A stretch of 50,806 nt of DNA from Pelagibacteraceae bacterium AG-325-E13 (GTDB lineage: Bacteria; Pseudomonadota; Alphaproteobacteria; Pelagibacterales; Pelagibacteraceae), in the NCBI GenBank assembly GCA_003282965.1, contig QBYF01000007.1, positions 1 through 50,806 on the forward strand, given 5' to 3'. Each line of letters opens with the position of its first letter. Position 1 is the first letter of the stretch. This document shows, piece after piece, positions 25,187 to 34,462 of this stretch. The translations under genes and the position numbers were made by a program. The notes under the pieces are model-generated. The model was not told the origin of the DNA. It saw nothing but the letters and a program-made list of their open reading frames with translations, and did no database searches.

Positions 25187-26010
25187 TGAAAAAAAAATCA
25201 TTTGCGATTATCGGAGATCCAGTTGCTCATTCCTTATCGCCAGTTTTGCATAATTATTGGTTTAAGAAATATAAGATCGAGGCGGAGTACTCTTTATTAA
25301 ATGTTAAAGAAAAAGATATAGAAAGCATTGCAGTTAGAATAAGAAATGGAGAATTAAGTGGACTTAATGTAACCCTACCTTATAAGCAAAAAATAATTCC
25401 CTTTATTGATAAATTAATTAATGATGCTAAATCTACGAATTCAGTTAACACAATTTTTTTAGACGAAACAAATACTCTAGTTGGAGAAAATACAGATGTA
25501 TATGGATTACAAGCTGCTTATTTAAAAGAGATTAATGAAGCAAAAAACAAAAAAGCTCTTGTAATTGGTGCCGGTGGAGTTTCACCATCTGTGATTTTTG
25601 CATTACAAAAATCTAGGATTAACAATATTTCAATAATAAACAGAACTCATGAAAAATCTTTATTTTTAAAGAAAAAATTTGATTTTTTGAATATTCTAAA
25701 TTGGTCCTCTCTTATGCAAGAGATAAGTAATTTTGATATTATTATTAACGCAACAAGTCTCGGTCTAAAGAACGGAGAAGATTTTGAATTTAGTTTTGAT
25801 GATGTTAAAAATAATATGATTTACATTGATACAATTTATAATCCTTTAGAAACAAAGACCTTAAAATATCTTAAGGAAAATAAGATTAAGACCTTTAATG
25901 GTTTAGACATGTTTATCTACCAAGGGCAAAAATCCTTTTATTTATGGAATAAAATAAATCCAGAAATAGACGATCAATTAATTAATTTATTAGTTTCGAA
26001 ATTAAAATGA
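25186..26010 (+). CDS. aroE: Shikimate dehydrogenase (NADP+)
   Basis: Reduces 3-dehydroshikimate to shikimate in the aromatic amino-acid pathway. The 274-residue enzyme has GDPVAHSLSPVLHNYWF (10-26), the catalytic K67 in NVTLPYKQKI, D104 in ENTDVYG, the nucleotide-binding VIGAGGVSPSVIFAL, NATSLGL and the terminal DMFIYQGQKSFYLW. It belongs to the compact ppsR-to-dnaQ run; the same aroE-coaE-dnaQ order is found next to the Caulobacter origin. Confidence 0.97.
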   Translation: MKKKSFAIIGDPVAHSLSPVLHNYWFKKYKIEAEYSLLNVKEKDIESIAVRIRNGELSGLNVTLPYKQKIIPFIDKLINDAKSTNSVNTIFLDETNTLVGENTDVYGLQAAYLKEINEAKNKKALVIGAGGVSPSVIFALQKSRINNISIINRTHEKSLFLKKKFDFLNILNWSSLMQEISNFDIIINATSLGLKNGEDFEFSFDDVKNNMIYIDTIYNPLETKTLKYLKENKIKTFNGLDMFIYQGQKSFYLWNKINPEIDDQLINLLVSKLK

Positions 26011-26573
26011 CTATTATAGGACTAACCGGCTCTTTAGCTTCAGGAAAGACAACTGCTAGCAAAATTATTGCAGATAACAAAGGGCCATTATTTAGCGCTG
26101 ATAAGGTAGTAAAAAAATTATATAATCAGAAGAAATTTAAGAGAATCCTTTCTAAAAAACTGAAATTTAGAAATGATAAAAATTTTAAAAAAAATCTAAA
26201 GAATGAAATTTTAAAAAAAAAAGAAATTTTAAAAAAATTAGAAAAAATAATACACCCTTTAGTTAGAAAAGAAATGTTTATTTTTTTAAAAAAAAATCAA
26301 AAAAAAAATTTTTTATTTCTTGAAATTCCTCTATTAATAGAAAGTAAGTTAGCAAAATACTTCGATGTAATAATATTTATAAAATCCAATAAGAATTTAA
26401 GATTTAAAAGATTTATGTTGCGAGGAGGTAGTCCCGATTTATTCTCTGTATTAGATAACCATCAAATAAAAGATAGCAAAAAGATGAAGTTTTGTGACCA
26501 TATAGTTGTTAATAATAAATCTTTATCTGTTTTAAAAAGGAAACTATCTAATATAATTTATTTATATGAGTGA
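26007..26573 (+). CDS. coaE: Dephospho-CoA kinase
   Basis: Last step of coenzyme A synthesis, phosphorylating the 3'-hydroxyl of dephospho-CoA. The P-loop GLTGSLASGKTT is at residues 5-16, SADKVVKKLY carries the catalytic Asp, IHPLVRKEM and FLEIPLLIESK follow. The 188-residue protein is lysine-heavy in the middle (residues 44-105), where the DNA has long A runs (26288-26296 and 26299-26308), yet the frame is intact. It overlaps aroE by 4 bp and dnaQ by 8 bp. Confidence 0.96.
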   Translation: MTIIGLTGSLASGKTTASKIIADNKGPLFSADKVVKKLYNQKKFKRILSKKLKFRNDKNFKKNLKNEILKKKEILKKLEKIIHPLVRKEMFIFLKKNQKKNFLFLEIPLLIESKLAKYFDVIIFIKSNKNLRFKRFMLRGGSPDLFSVLDNHQIKDSKKMKFCDHIVVNNKSLSVLKRKLSNIIYLYE

Positions 26574-27231
26574 AATTTTTTTAGATACAGAGACAACAGG
26601 CCTTTCTTACAAAGATGGACATAAAATTGTAGAGATAGCATGTGTTGAAACAAAAGATTTGATCCCAACTAACAATGTTTTTCATAAATTGATAAATCCA
26701 AGAAGAAATGTGCCTGAGGCAGCTTTCAAAGTTCACGGATTTTCTGAAGAATTTTTAAGTGATAAAGAAACTTTCGATAAAATTTCTGATGAATTTCTTA
26801 ATTTTATTAAGGGCAAAAAACTAATAATACATAATGCAAATTTTGATTTAGAGTTTTTAAATGGTGAACTAGGCTCAATTAAAAAAAACCTTATAGACAA
26901 AGAGGCAGTCATTGACTCCCTTGAAATTGCAAGAAATAAATTTCCTGGAACATCAAATTCTCTAGACGCACTTTGTAGAAGATTTAATATTGATCTATCT
27001 AGACGAAGTAAGCACAATGCTATGTTAGATTGTGAGTTACTAAGAGAGGTTTATATTAATCTTTTAGATGCAAAAGAGCCTAAATTTGACCTTCCTACTA
27101 TTGAACAAAACCTGATTAAATCAAATAACGGAGAAAAAGATTATAATAAAAAAATCTTACATATTTCTAAAGCTGAAATTAAAGATCACGAGGACTTTTT
27201 AAAATCAGAGCTTAAAAAAAATTTTTATTGA
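26566..27231 (+). CDS. dnaQ: DNA polymerase III epsilon subunit (proofreading exonuclease)
   Basis: 3'-5' proofreading exonuclease of the replicase. DEDDh active-site residues are visible: D7 and E9 in FLDTETTGLS, D94 in NANFDLEFL, H150 and D155 in HNAMLDCELL. The 221-residue length is normal, and the C-terminal tail would hold the alpha-subunit-binding part. It is the last gene of the ppsR run and overlaps the convergent secB by 7 bp. Confidence 0.96.
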   Translation: MSEIFLDTETTGLSYKDGHKIVEIACVETKDLIPTNNVFHKLINPRRNVPEAAFKVHGFSEEFLSDKETFDKISDEFLNFIKGKKLIIHNANFDLEFLNGELGSIKKNLIDKEAVIDSLEIARNKFPGTSNSLDALCRRFNIDLSRRSKHNAMLDCELLREVYINLLDAKEPKFDLPTIEQNLIKSNNGEKDYNKKILHISKAEIKDHEDFLKSELKKNFY

Positions 27232-27644
27232 ATTTTTTTATGGTTATAAAGTTTTTGAAAATCTACTGTATTACTAATTTTGACATCTTTAAATCCTGAA
27301 TTTTCAAAAACAAATAAAAATATTTTTCTTAATTCAGGATAAATTGAAGTTGGTACACTAATTAATATTATTTTTTCCACATCCTTTTTATCAGTCACAG
27401 TATCGTCTAATTCAATAATAGTAGAATATATTATTTTTGTATTAATCTTTTCAACCTCATCTTTGTTTGGTGTGAGATTTAGAGTTGTTTCAACTTCTAA
27501 AATTCTGTCTTTTAGCTGGTTACTTTTTATATCTATATTAATTTTGTAATTTGAAATATTTTTAGACAATAAGGAAAATATTTTTGGATTAGGTATTTTA
27601 AAATCTAAATTTTTAATATATTTTCCTATAATTTTATATTTCAT
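27225..27644 (-). CDS. secB: Protein-export chaperone SecB
   Basis: Cytoplasmic tetrameric chaperone that keeps precursors such as porins unfolded for SecA. The 139-residue sequence is divergent but keeps the family course: YIKNLDFKIPNPK at the start, LEVETTLNLTPN, then the strand pair INTKIIYSTIIELDD and a C-terminal VPTSIYPELRKIFLFVFENSGFKDV. The P-x-x-x-Y/F-P-x-x-R segment is typical of SecB. Position between dnaQ and fxsA is the usual alphaproteobacterial one. It overlaps fxsA by 11 bp on the same strand and dnaQ by 7 bp tail to tail. Confidence 0.9.
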   Translation of the reverse strand: MKYKIIGKYIKNLDFKIPNPKIFSLLSKNISNYKINIDIKSNQLKDRILEVETTLNLTPNKDEVEKINTKIIYSTIIELDDTVTDKKDVEKIILISVPTSIYPELRKIFLFVFENSGFKDVKISNTVDFQKLYNHKKIQ

Positions 27645-28059
27645 CTTTCTTATCCTTGTCTTCTATAATTTCACCATCTAACGTATTTGAGCTTTCTTGG
27701 TTTGTTTGAGTAGTTTTTCTTTTTACAAAAGATCTGATTAAAAACTTTCTTGTAAAAGGTATTAAAAGTAAAAAGCCTAAGGTGTCGGTAAAAAAACCTG
27801 GGATAATAAGAAGTAAAGCTGCAAAAGCAATAGAAGCTCCAGATATAATCTCATAGATTGGTATTTTATTCTGATAGAGATTTATCGCACCAGATCTGAT
27901 AGTTCTAATTCCTTCGAGTTTCGCAAAATAAATCCCGATAATTGCTGTTAAGAAAATTAAGGACACCGTGTTTAATGCTCCTATTTTTCCTCCAATCTTA
28001 ATCATAAAAAAAACCTCTATAGCTGGTATCCCAATAAATATAAGAAAAAGTGAGTTCAT
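27634..28059 (-). CDS. fxsA: FxsA family membrane protein
   Basis: A 141-residue inner-membrane protein beginning LFLIFIGIPAIEVFFMIKIGGKIGALNTVSLIFLTAIIGIYFAKLEG, followed by the GASIAFAALLLIIPGFFTDTLGFLLLIPFTR motif that marks FxsA. The name comes from suppression of phage T7 F exclusion in E. coli; the normal role is unknown. It heads the fxsA-secB pair and is divergent from timA, with 44 bp between start codons. Confidence 0.92.
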   Translation of the reverse strand: MNSLFLIFIGIPAIEVFFMIKIGGKIGALNTVSLIFLTAIIGIYFAKLEGIRTIRSGAINLYQNKIPIYEIISGASIAFAALLLIIPGFFTDTLGFLLLIPFTRKFLIRSFVKRKTTQTNQESSNTLDGEIIEDKDKKDEI

Positions 28060-28103
28060 TTGTCTGTTACAAAATTATATTATTAATGTATATTTATCAA
28101 ACT

Positions 28104-28706
28104 ATGAGTAACAATTTTGGATATATAGACATTATTTTACTAGGAATGATTGCTGGATTTATAATCTTGCGACTTAGAAGTATCTTAGGAAGAAAGACTG
28201 GACATGAACCTAAAATTTATCCAGGTTTTGCAGAAAAGAAATTCAACGTACCAAATAATAATACAAAAAGTTTTAAAGAAAATTACGAAGTTTTAGAAGG
28301 GCAAAAAAAAGTGGAATTTTTAAAAGGTGCAGAAATTGCTTACGAAACAATACTAACTGCTTTTTCTAAAGGCGATAAAAAGAAATTACAAACTTTACTC
28401 ACTTCTGATATGGCCTCAAATTTTGAACAGGCGATAGATGCAAGAAATAAAGAAAATATAAAATCTGAATTTACTTTTATAGGCGTGAAAGAGCCTAGCG
28501 TAGAAAAATACGAGAGAATTAAGAATGAGCTTTTTGCTTCAGTAAAATTTGTTTCAGAGGTCATCTCTGTAAAGAGAGATAAAGATAATAAAATAATTGA
28601 AGGAAATCCTGACAAAATAAAGCAGGTTACTGATTACTGGAAGTTTACAAAAAATATATTGAAAAAAAGTCCTAATTGGTATTTGTCTGAAATTGTCAAC
28701 AAGTGA
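28104..28706 (+). CDS. timA: Tim44-like protein TimA
   Basis: A membrane-anchored protein of the Tim44/TimA family. The chosen start MSNNFGYIDIILLGMIAGFIILRLRSILGRKTG gives the single N-terminal helix and RSVLGRRTG-like motif of the family; the frame is open further upstream to 28050, but that would overlap the divergent fxsA start. The C-terminal two thirds hold the Tim44 domain (EFLKGAEIAYETILTAFSKGDKKKLQTLLTSDM to WKFTKNILKKSPNWYLSEI). In mitochondria Tim44 recruits Hsp70 to the translocase; the bacterial role is not fixed but is probably membrane or export related, in keeping with nearby secB. It overlaps smr (GTGA). Confidence 0.92.
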   Translation: MSNNFGYIDIILLGMIAGFIILRLRSILGRKTGHEPKIYPGFAEKKFNVPNNNTKSFKENYEVLEGQKKVEFLKGAEIAYETILTAFSKGDKKKLQTLLTSDMASNFEQAIDARNKENIKSEFTFIGVKEPSVEKYERIKNELFASVKFVSEVISVKRDKDNKIIEGNPDKIKQVTDYWKFTKNILKKSPNWYLSEIVNK

Positions 28707-29122
28707 CCAAAAAGAAAAATATTTCTCAAGAAGATATTAATACCTGGAAAAACTATATTAAGAACCCCACAGATATAGTTGATAAAGAATCTAAACAGAA
28801 AATAAGTTTACCAAAAGATCATAGATTTATTTTTGATCTTCACGGTTTCACCTTGATTGAGGCCAATCACAAAGTAAAAGAGGTTATTTTATCTTGTGTA
28901 AAAAAAAATTACAAAGAAATTTTATTTATCACTGGTAAAGGAATCCACTCTAATACAGAAAAAGATGTTTACGTCTCTAAAGATCTGAGCAAGTTAAAGT
29001 TCTCTGTTCCACAATTTATTAAATCAGATCTAGATTTGTCCAGGTATATATTGTCAATTTCTAAAGCAGATTTAGCTGATGGCGGAGACGGTGCAATTAT
29101 AATTAAGCTTAAGAACTTATAA
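28703..29122 (+). CDS. Smr domain protein
   Basis: A 139-residue protein with GTG start at 28703 overlapping the timA stop. It has the Smr core: [19 protein letters not shown] (the LDLHG motif) and ITGKGIHS (the TGKG motif), then a separate C-terminal strand [11 protein letters not shown]. Smr domains act as nucleases, and some cleave mRNA at collided ribosomes; this short stand-alone form matches the common alphaproteobacterial version of unknown role. Its end overlaps the hslU stop by 6 bp tail to tail. Confidence 0.9.
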   Translation: MTKKKNISQEDINTWKNYIKNPTDIVDKESKQKISLPKDHRFIFDLHGFTLIEANHKVKEVILSCVKKNYKEILFITGKGIHSNTEKDVYVSKDLSKLKFSVPQFIKSDLDLSRYILSISKADLADGGDGAIIIKLKNL

Positions 29123-30493
29123 AATAAATTTTGATAAGTCAGTATCTTTAACCAAATTACCTAAATTTTCGTTTACATATTTATTATCTATAGTAATAGT
29201 TTCACCTGTTTTGTCGGTAGCATTGAAGCTAATATCATCTAGAACTTTCTCGATTATTGTATGCAATCTTCTGGCACCAATATTTTCAACAGATGAATTA
29301 ACTTCAGCTGATATTTTTGCTAACATGTCAATCCCATCATCTGTAAATACAAGATTAACATTTTCTGTTTTTAATAGTTCTTTGTATTGTTTTATTAGAC
29401 TATTATCGGGTTCCTTTAAAATTCTCTTAAAGTCATCTTCGTTTAAAGCATTAAGCTCCACTCTTATAGGTAATCTACCTTGTAATTCTGGAAGAAGGTC
29501 GGATGGTTTTGCTAGTTGGAAAGCGCCTGATGCAATAAAAAGTATATGATCAGTCTTAATTGGTCCATGCTTAGTACTTACTGTAGTGCCTTCAATTAAT
29601 GGTAGCAAATCTCTTTGGACGCCCTCTCTAGATACATCCCCACCCACACGGTCACTTCTAGCTGAAACTTTATCAATTTCGTCTAGGAATACTATACCGT
29701 TTTCTTCAGTTGCTATTTTGGCTTCTTTTATTATTTTATCTTCTTCAATCATTTTGTCAGATTCTTGAGCAACTAAAATGTCATGGGACTCTTTCACTGT
29801 CATTTTCTTCTTCTTACCTTTTTTATTTCCCATTGATTTTCCAAGAATATCACCCAGATTTACCATACCAACATTTCCACCAGGCATACCTGGAATCTCA
29901 AAACTTTGAAGTCCAGAAGATTTATCTTGGACCTCTATTTCTATTTCATTGTTATCTAAATCACCATTTCTTAATCTTTTCCTAAAACTTTCTTTAGTTG
30001 CTACGCTAGCTTTACTTCCGACTAATGCATCTAAAACTTTATTTTCTGCTTTAAGCTCTGCTTGCGCTTTAACTTCTTTTCTCTTTTTCTCTCTTTCCAT
30101 TGCGATAGCTATCTCAATTAGGTCTCTCACAATTTGTTCAACATCTCTTCCTACGTAACCGACTTCTGTAAATCGTGTAGCTTCAACCTTGATAAATGGA
30201 GCTTGTGCTAATTTTGATAGTCTTCTTGAGATTTCAGTTTTACCAACACCAGTTGGGCCAATCATAAGAATATTTTTAGGAAGAACCTCATCTCTCATTT
30301 CGTCTGAAAGCGCTTGTCTTCTCCATCTATTTCTTAAAGCAACTGCCACTGCTTTCTTAGCTTCTTTTTGTCCAATTACATATCTATCTAGTTCAGAAAC
30401 TATTTCTCTTGGAGATAAAGCGCTCACTTTGGAACTTTTCTTTTTGGTATTTTTTACTAAATTTAAATTTGTAACATTTTTAGAATTAACCAT
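29117..30493 (-). CDS. hslU: HslU, ATPase subunit of the HslVU protease
   Basis: AAA+ unfoldase that feeds HslV. From ATG 30493 the product has 458 residues: a short lysine-rich lead (1-24), [33 protein letters not shown], Walker A GPTGVGKT (79-86), [16 protein letters not shown] (pore loop), the inserted I-domain with a Gly/Met-rich stretch, [10 protein letters not shown] (Walker B), and [17 protein letters not shown]. The frame stays open upstream to 30571, but this runs into hslV; the ATG 1 bp after the hslV stop is the natural start. It is co-transcribed with hslV. Confidence 0.96.
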   Translation of the reverse strand: MVNSKNVTNLNLVKNTKKKSSKVSALSPREIVSELDRYVIGQKEAKKAVAVALRNRWRRQALSDEMRDEVLPKNILMIGPTGVGKTEISRRLSKLAQAPFIKVEATRFTEVGYVGRDVEQIVRDLIEIAIAMEREKKRKEVKAQAELKAENKVLDALVGSKASVATKESFRKRLRNGDLDNNEIEIEVQDKSSGLQSFEIPGMPGGNVGMVNLGDILGKSMGNKKGKKKKMTVKESHDILVAQESDKMIEEDKIIKEAKIATEENGIVFLDEIDKVSARSDRVGGDVSREGVQRDLLPLIEGTTVSTKHGPIKTDHILFIASGAFQLAKPSDLLPELQGRLPIRVELNALNEDDFKRILKEPDNSLIKQYKELLKTENVNLVFTDDGIDMLAKISAEVNSSVENIGARRLHTIIEKVLDDISFNATDKTGETITIDNKYVNENLGNLVKDTDLSKFIL

Positions 30494-30494
30494 A

Positions 30495-31034
30495 TTAAAT
30501 TTTCTCCACAGTGACGTTATTATTAGTAAATACACAAATATCAGAAGCAACTTTGATAGCTTTTCTGGCAATTTCTTCAGCTTTTAAGTCTGTTTCCACC
30601 AAAACTTTTGCAGCAGCAAGAGCATAATTTCCTCCAGATCCGATACCTATGATTCCGTCTTCTGGTTCCAACACATCTCCTGTACCAGAAATAATAAAGC
30701 TATGTTTTTTATCCGCTACAGCCATAAGTGCTTCTAATCTTCTTAAAAATTTATCACTTCGCCAGTCTTTAGCTAGTTCAACAGCTGCTCTTTGTAAGTT
30801 CCCAGCATGCTTTTCGAGCTTTGCCTCAAGTCTTTCAAATAAAGTTAATGCATCAGCAGTAGAACCTGCAAATCCTGCAATCACTCCTCTACTTTCAATT
30901 TTTCTAACTTTTTTTGCTTTACTTTTAAGTACAGTATTTCCAAGACTTACTTGACCGTCTCCTGCAACCACTGTTTCGTTATTTTTTCGCAGTAAGACAA
31001 TGGTAGTTCCATGCCACTTTTCAGCTGTATTCAT
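30495..31034 (-). CDS. hslV: HslV, peptidase subunit of the HslVU protease
   Basis: N-terminal-nucleophile threonine peptidase, a bacterial relative of the proteasome beta subunit. After removal of MNTAEKWHG the mature chain starts at T10 (TTIVLLRK). Other motifs are [38 protein letters not shown] and [16 protein letters not shown]. At 179 residues it is normal. It is the first gene of hslVU, divergent from hisB with 102 bp between starts, and a heat-shock-like promoter can be drawn upstream. Confidence 0.98.
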   Translation of the reverse strand: MNTAEKWHGTTIVLLRKNNETVVAGDGQVSLGNTVLKSKAKKVRKIESRGVIAGFAGSTADALTLFERLEAKLEKHAGNLQRAAVELAKDWRSDKFLRRLEALMAVADKKHSFIISGTGDVLEPEDGIIGIGSGGNYALAAAKVLVETDLKAEEIARKAIKVASDICVFTNNNVTVEKI

Positions 31035-31042
31035 GATGTTAT

Positions 31043-31069
31043 ATGTGGAGATTAATTCTAGATCTTCAA
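31043..31069 (-). promoter_or_regulatory. Candidate RpoH (heat-shock) promoter of hslVU
   Basis: On the minus strand TTGAAG (31069-31064) and CTCCACAT (31050-31043) are spaced 13 bp apart, similar to the E. coli sigma-32 pattern of CTTGAA and CCCCAT. The predicted start lies within a few bases of the hslV ATG (31034). hslVU is a classical heat-shock operon. Only a visual match. Confidence 0.4.
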
Positions 31070-31136
31070 TAGTGAAATCTGATTTATTGATAAAATGTTA
31101 ATTTGTATATATATCAAAGATAAATTGTCTTAGATT

Positions 31137-31727
31137 ATGAAAAGAAAAGCTAAAATAAACAGAAAAACCAAAGAAACTAACATTTCCGTCGCAGTCAACT
31201 TAGATGGAAAAGGGAAATATAAAATTAAAACTGGGATCGGTTTTCTTGATCACATGCTTGAACAATTAGCAAAGCATTCACTAATAGACATTGAAGTTAA
31301 AGCTAAAGGCGACACACATATTGACTTACACCATACAACAGAAGATACAGGTATAGCTATTGGAGAAGCTATAAAAAAAGCTGCAGGCAATAGAAAAGGA
31401 ATTACTAGATACGCATCAACTATGATACCGATGGATGAAACTCTTAGCCGAGTTTCAATTGATGTATCGAACAGACCTTATTTAATCTGGAAAGTAAACT
31501 TACCAGTTGAGAAGCTTGGTGAAATGGACACAGAGTTATTTAAAGAATGGTTCCAAGCATTTTCTCAATCAGCAGGAGTAACTTTACATGTAGAAAATAT
31601 TTATGGCGATAACAGTCACCATAAGATTGAGTCTTGTTATAAAGGTTTAGCTAGATCGCTCAAGGATGCTTTAGCGATAGATAAAAGAATTAAAAACTCA
31701 ATACCTTCGACAAAAGGCTCTATTTAA
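31137..31727 (+). CDS. hisB: Imidazoleglycerol-phosphate dehydratase
   Basis: Dehydrates imidazole glycerol phosphate in histidine synthesis. The 196-residue enzyme has the two manganese-binding motifs HHTTED (65-70) and HHKIE (161-165), plus [15 protein letters not shown] and [12 protein letters not shown]. It has no histidinol-phosphatase domain, in contrast to the enterobacterial fusion. It starts the cluster hisB-hisH-hisA-hisF-hisE; hisG, hisD, hisC and hisI are not in this window. Confidence 0.98.
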   Translation: MKRKAKINRKTKETNISVAVNLDGKGKYKIKTGIGFLDHMLEQLAKHSLIDIEVKAKGDTHIDLHHTTEDTGIAIGEAIKKAAGNRKGITRYASTMIPMDETLSRVSIDVSNRPYLIWKVNLPVEKLGEMDTELFKEWFQAFSQSAGVTLHVENIYGDNSHHKIESCYKGLARSLKDALAIDKRIKNSIPSTKGSI

Positions 31728-31732
31728 ATTTG

Positions 31733-32359
31733 ATGAATGTCACAATTGTTGACTACCAATCAGGCAATATAAGTTCAGTCATTAACTCTTTTACAGAGGT
31801 CGCTAAAGGTAATGTTAATCTAGAAGTAACTTCAGATATAAAAAAAATTAAATCCAGCGATAAGATTGTCTTACCAGGTCAAGGATCATTTAAGAGCTGT
31901 GTAGATTCTTTAAACAGCATCAATGAATTAGTTGATACACTTAAAGAATTCGCAATCATTTACAAGAAACCTTTATTAGGAATTTGCGTGGGTTTACAAA
32001 TGTTTGCTGACGTTGGTTTTGAAGAAGCAGAAACAAAAGGACTTGGTTGGATTTCAGGAAAAGTTTCAAAAATTGATAATCAAAATGGAAAATTTAAACT
32101 TCCACACATTGGTTGGAACGAAATTGAAATTCAAAAGGAAAGTAAAATATTTAAGGATATTAGAAATAAATCTCACATGTATTTCGTCCACAGCTATGAG
32201 TTCATTCCTGAAGATAAATCAGTTATTTCAGCAACAACAGATTACTCATCACAGATTGTTTGTTCTGTTGAAAAAGATAATTTATTTGGAACACAGTTTC
32301 ATCCTGAGAAAAGTGATAAAATTGGATTAAAAATAATTGATAACTTTATAAAACTTTAA
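31733..32359 (+). CDS. hisH: Imidazole glycerol phosphate synthase, glutaminase subunit
   Basis: Hydrolyses glutamine and channels ammonia to HisF. Class I amidotransferase triad: C85 in GICVGLQMF, H190 and E192 in QFHPEKS; the N-terminal VTIVDYQSGNISSV and VLPGQGSFK complete the pattern. The ATG at 31733 (MNVTIVDY) is preferred to an in-frame TTG one codon earlier. It lies 5 bp after hisB and its stop shares a base with the hisA ATG. Confidence 0.97.
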   Translation: MNVTIVDYQSGNISSVINSFTEVAKGNVNLEVTSDIKKIKSSDKIVLPGQGSFKSCVDSLNSINELVDTLKEFAIIYKKPLLGICVGLQMFADVGFEEAETKGLGWISGKVSKIDNQNGKFKLPHIGWNEIEIQKESKIFKDIRNKSHMYFVHSYEFIPEDKSVISATTDYSSQIVCSVEKDNLFGTQFHPEKSDKIGLKIIDNFIKL

Positions 32360-33084
32360 TGAAAATATTTCCCGCCATAGATATTAAAGATAAAAAGTGC
32401 GTGAGATTAATCAGAGGAGACTTTGAGAATAAAACAGAATATGAAACTTCTCCTATAGACCAAGCAGGTAAATACAAAGATCATGGTTTTAAAAATTTAC
32501 ACATTGTTGATTTAGACGGCGCTCTAACTGGTCAGACAGTTAACCTAAATGTTATCCAAAAAATAGTAAGTAAATATGATTTAAAAATTGAAATAGGTGG
32601 TGGTATTAGATCTCTTGATAGTGTTAAGCAATATATTGATGCAGGTGTTGAGAAGGTAATTTTAGGAAGCGGTGCGATTAAAAATAAAGAATTTTTAAAA
32701 GAGGCCTGTGAAAAATTTAAAAGTCAAATTGCTTTAGGATTAGACACAAAGGATGGAAATCTCTCTGTGTCAGGTTGGAAAGAAAATCTAAATGTTAAAA
32801 CCATAGACTTTCTTAAAGAAGTCAATAGTTATGGCGTGAGCAGAATTATTTACACTGATATAAATAGAGATGGAATGAAGACTAGCCCTAACTTTGATGA
32901 GACAGTAAAAATTGCAGAGCTCTCTAATTGTCCTGTTGTGATTTCAGGAGGTGTTTCTTCAATAAACGATATTAAAAAAGCCAAAGAATTAGATAATAAA
33001 AAAATTGAAGGTATTATTGTTGGTAAAGCTATTTATGATGGTGATATCAAACTTGATGAGTTAGCGAAGGAGATTAGTGCTTAA
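32359..33084 (+). CDS. hisA: ProFAR isomerase (phosphoribosylformimino-AICAR phosphate isomerase)
   Basis: TIM-barrel isomerase opening the ribose ring of ProFAR to give PRFAR. Catalytic D8 lies in [15 protein letters not shown]129 in LGLDTKDG and T166 in [17 protein letters not shown] and VISGGVSS are the phosphate loops. At 241 residues it is normal. It overlaps hisH by one base and hisF by eight; both partner barrels HisA and HisF are adjacent. Confidence 0.97.
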   Translation: MKIFPAIDIKDKKCVRLIRGDFENKTEYETSPIDQAGKYKDHGFKNLHIVDLDGALTGQTVNLNVIQKIVSKYDLKIEIGGGIRSLDSVKQYIDAGVEKVILGSGAIKNKEFLKEACEKFKSQIALGLDTKDGNLSVSGWKENLNVKTIDFLKEVNSYGVSRIIYTDINRDGMKTSPNFDETVKIAELSNCPVVISGGVSSINDIKKAKELDNKKIEGIIVGKAIYDGDIKLDELAKEISA

Positions 33085-33835
33085 AAATAGAATTATACCT
33101 TGTCTTGATGTTAAGAATGGAAGAGTAGTAAAAGGTATCAACTTTGTCGAATTAAAGGATGCTGGAGATCCAGTTGAACAAGCTAAGATTTATAGTGATG
33201 GTGGAGCTGATGAAATTTGTTTTTTAGATATTACTGCATCAAATGAAAATAGAGAGACAATTATCGATATTGTAAGAAAAACTGCAAAAGAATGTTTTGT
33301 TCCTTTAACGGTTGGAGGTGGCGTTAGATCTATTCAAAATATTACTGATTTACTTTTAGCTGGTGCGGATAAGGTTTCTATAAACACAGCTGCTGTTAAA
33401 GATGTAAGTTTTATAAAAGAGGCGTCAAAAAAATTTGGGTCGCAATGTATTGTTGTAGCTATAGATGCTAAAAAAGTTTCAGATAATAAATGGGAAGTCT
33501 TTACTCATGGTGGAAGAAACAAAACAGGCATTGACGCAATAGAATTTGCAAAACAAGTAGAAGCAAATGGAGCAGGAGAAATTCTATTAACTTCAATGGA
33601 TAGAGATGGAACAAAGTCTGGTTATGATATTGATTTATTAAGAGAAATTACAAAGAGTACGAATATTCCTGTTATTGCATCTGGAGGGGTTGGAACTTTA
33701 GATCATTTATATGACGGTATAGTTAAAGGTGGAGCAAGCGCTGTTTTAGCTGCTTCTATTTTCCATTACGGTGAATATGAAATTAAAGAAGCCAAAGAAT
33801 ATTTGAATTCTAAGAATGTATCAGTAAGATTATAA
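33077..33835 (+). CDS. hisF: Imidazole glycerol phosphate synthase, cyclase subunit
   Basis: Uses ammonia from HisH to turn PRFAR into imidazole glycerol phosphate and AICAR; the AICAR is used by PurH. Catalytic D11 is in [14 protein letters not shown] and D130 in [16 protein letters not shown] and [13 protein letters not shown] are the phosphate-binding loops. It begins with GTG at 33077 inside the end of hisA, which fits the usual [11 protein letters not shown] start. 252 residues. Confidence 0.97.
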   Translation: MLKNRIIPCLDVKNGRVVKGINFVELKDAGDPVEQAKIYSDGGADEICFLDITASNENRETIIDIVRKTAKECFVPLTVGGGVRSIQNITDLLLAGADKVSINTAAVKDVSFIKEASKKFGSQCIVVAIDAKKVSDNKWEVFTHGGRNKTGIDAIEFAKQVEANGAGEILLTSMDRDGTKSGYDIDLLREITKSTNIPVIASGGVGTLDHLYDGIVKGGASAVLAASIFHYGEYEIKEAKEYLNSKNVSVRL

Positions 33836-33836
33836 A

Positions 33837-34109
33837 ATGTTTGAAAACCTAGAACAATTGATGAAAACGATTAGAGAGAGAAAAAATTCCTCTCCTGACA
33901 AATCCTATACGAATAAACTTTTAAACGATAAAAGTTTAAGCGTTTCAAAAGTTAAGGAAGAAGTAGGAGAGTTGATTGAAGCGGTAGAACAAGATTCTAA
34001 TAAAATACATGAAGCTGCTGATGTTATTTATCATTTGATGGTTTATCTTGAAACTAATAATATCAAGATAGAAGATGTAATGAGTGAACTTAAAAAAAGA
34101 CAAAAATGA
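33837..34109 (+). CDS. hisE: Phosphoribosyl-ATP diphosphatase
   Basis: Hydrolyses PR-ATP to PR-AMP, the second step of histidine synthesis. The 90-residue all-helical MazG-like protein has KVKEEVGELIEAVEQD (the E-x-x-E metal motif) and HEAADVIYHLMVYLE. It stands 1 bp after hisF and overlaps the HIT gene by 4 bp (ATGA). It is a separate protein from HisI, which is not seen here. Confidence 0.96.
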   Translation: MFENLEQLMKTIRERKNSSPDKSYTNKLLNDKSLSVSKVKEEVGELIEAVEQDSNKIHEAADVIYHLMVYLETNNIKIEDVMSELKKRQK

Positions 34110-34462
34110 GTTACGATAAAAATAATATATTTGCTAAAATTCTAAGAAAAGAAATTCCTTGTAAAAAAATTTATGAGAATGATCATGTCTTAGCTTTTCA
34201 CGACATTAATCCTCAAAAGAAAGTACATGTATTAGTAATTCCTAAAGGTGAGTATAAAGACTTAGATGATTTTAACAACAAGGCATCAGATAAAGAGATT
34301 ATTGAACTTTATAAAGCTGTCACGCATGTAGCAAATCTAATAGGTTCTAAGGACAAAGGTTACCGTGCTTTAACAAATATTGGTAGTGATGGGGGACAAG
34401 AAGTTCCTCACTTACATTTTCACATCTTTGCAGGTGAAAAAATTGGGAAAATGGTAAGTTAA
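34106..34462 (+). CDS. HIT family protein (HinT-like nucleotide hydrolase)
   Basis: A 118-residue histidine-triad protein: NIFAKILRKEIPCKKIYENDHVLAFHDINPQKKVHVLVIPK at the start, and the triad H102, H104, H106 in PHLHFHIFAG. Such proteins hydrolyse adenosine phosphoramidates and aminoacyl-adenylates. Association with hisE is widespread in alphaproteobacteria. It overlaps hisE by 4 bp and the GNAT gene by one base, so it is part of the his transcript. Confidence 0.93.
   Translation: MSYDKNNIFAKILRKEIPCKKIYENDHVLAFHDINPQKKVHVLVIPKGEYKDLDDFNNKASDKEIIELYKAVTHVANLIGSKDKGYRALTNIGSDGGQEVPHLHFHIFAGEKIGKMVS

Noticed and set aside
28050-28103. Upstream start for timA
   Set aside because: It would overlap the divergent fxsA start and add residues unlike the family; ATG 28104 gives the canonical membrane anchor.
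30494-30571. Upstream start for hslU
   Set aside because: The extra residues are out-of-frame translation of the hslV end; the ATG directly after the hslV stop is preferred.
29211-30587. Several open frames antisense to hslU and hslV
   Set aside because: Their composition is the mirror of the conserved genes (Ser/Leu-rich), with no ribosome site or family motif; they are shadows.
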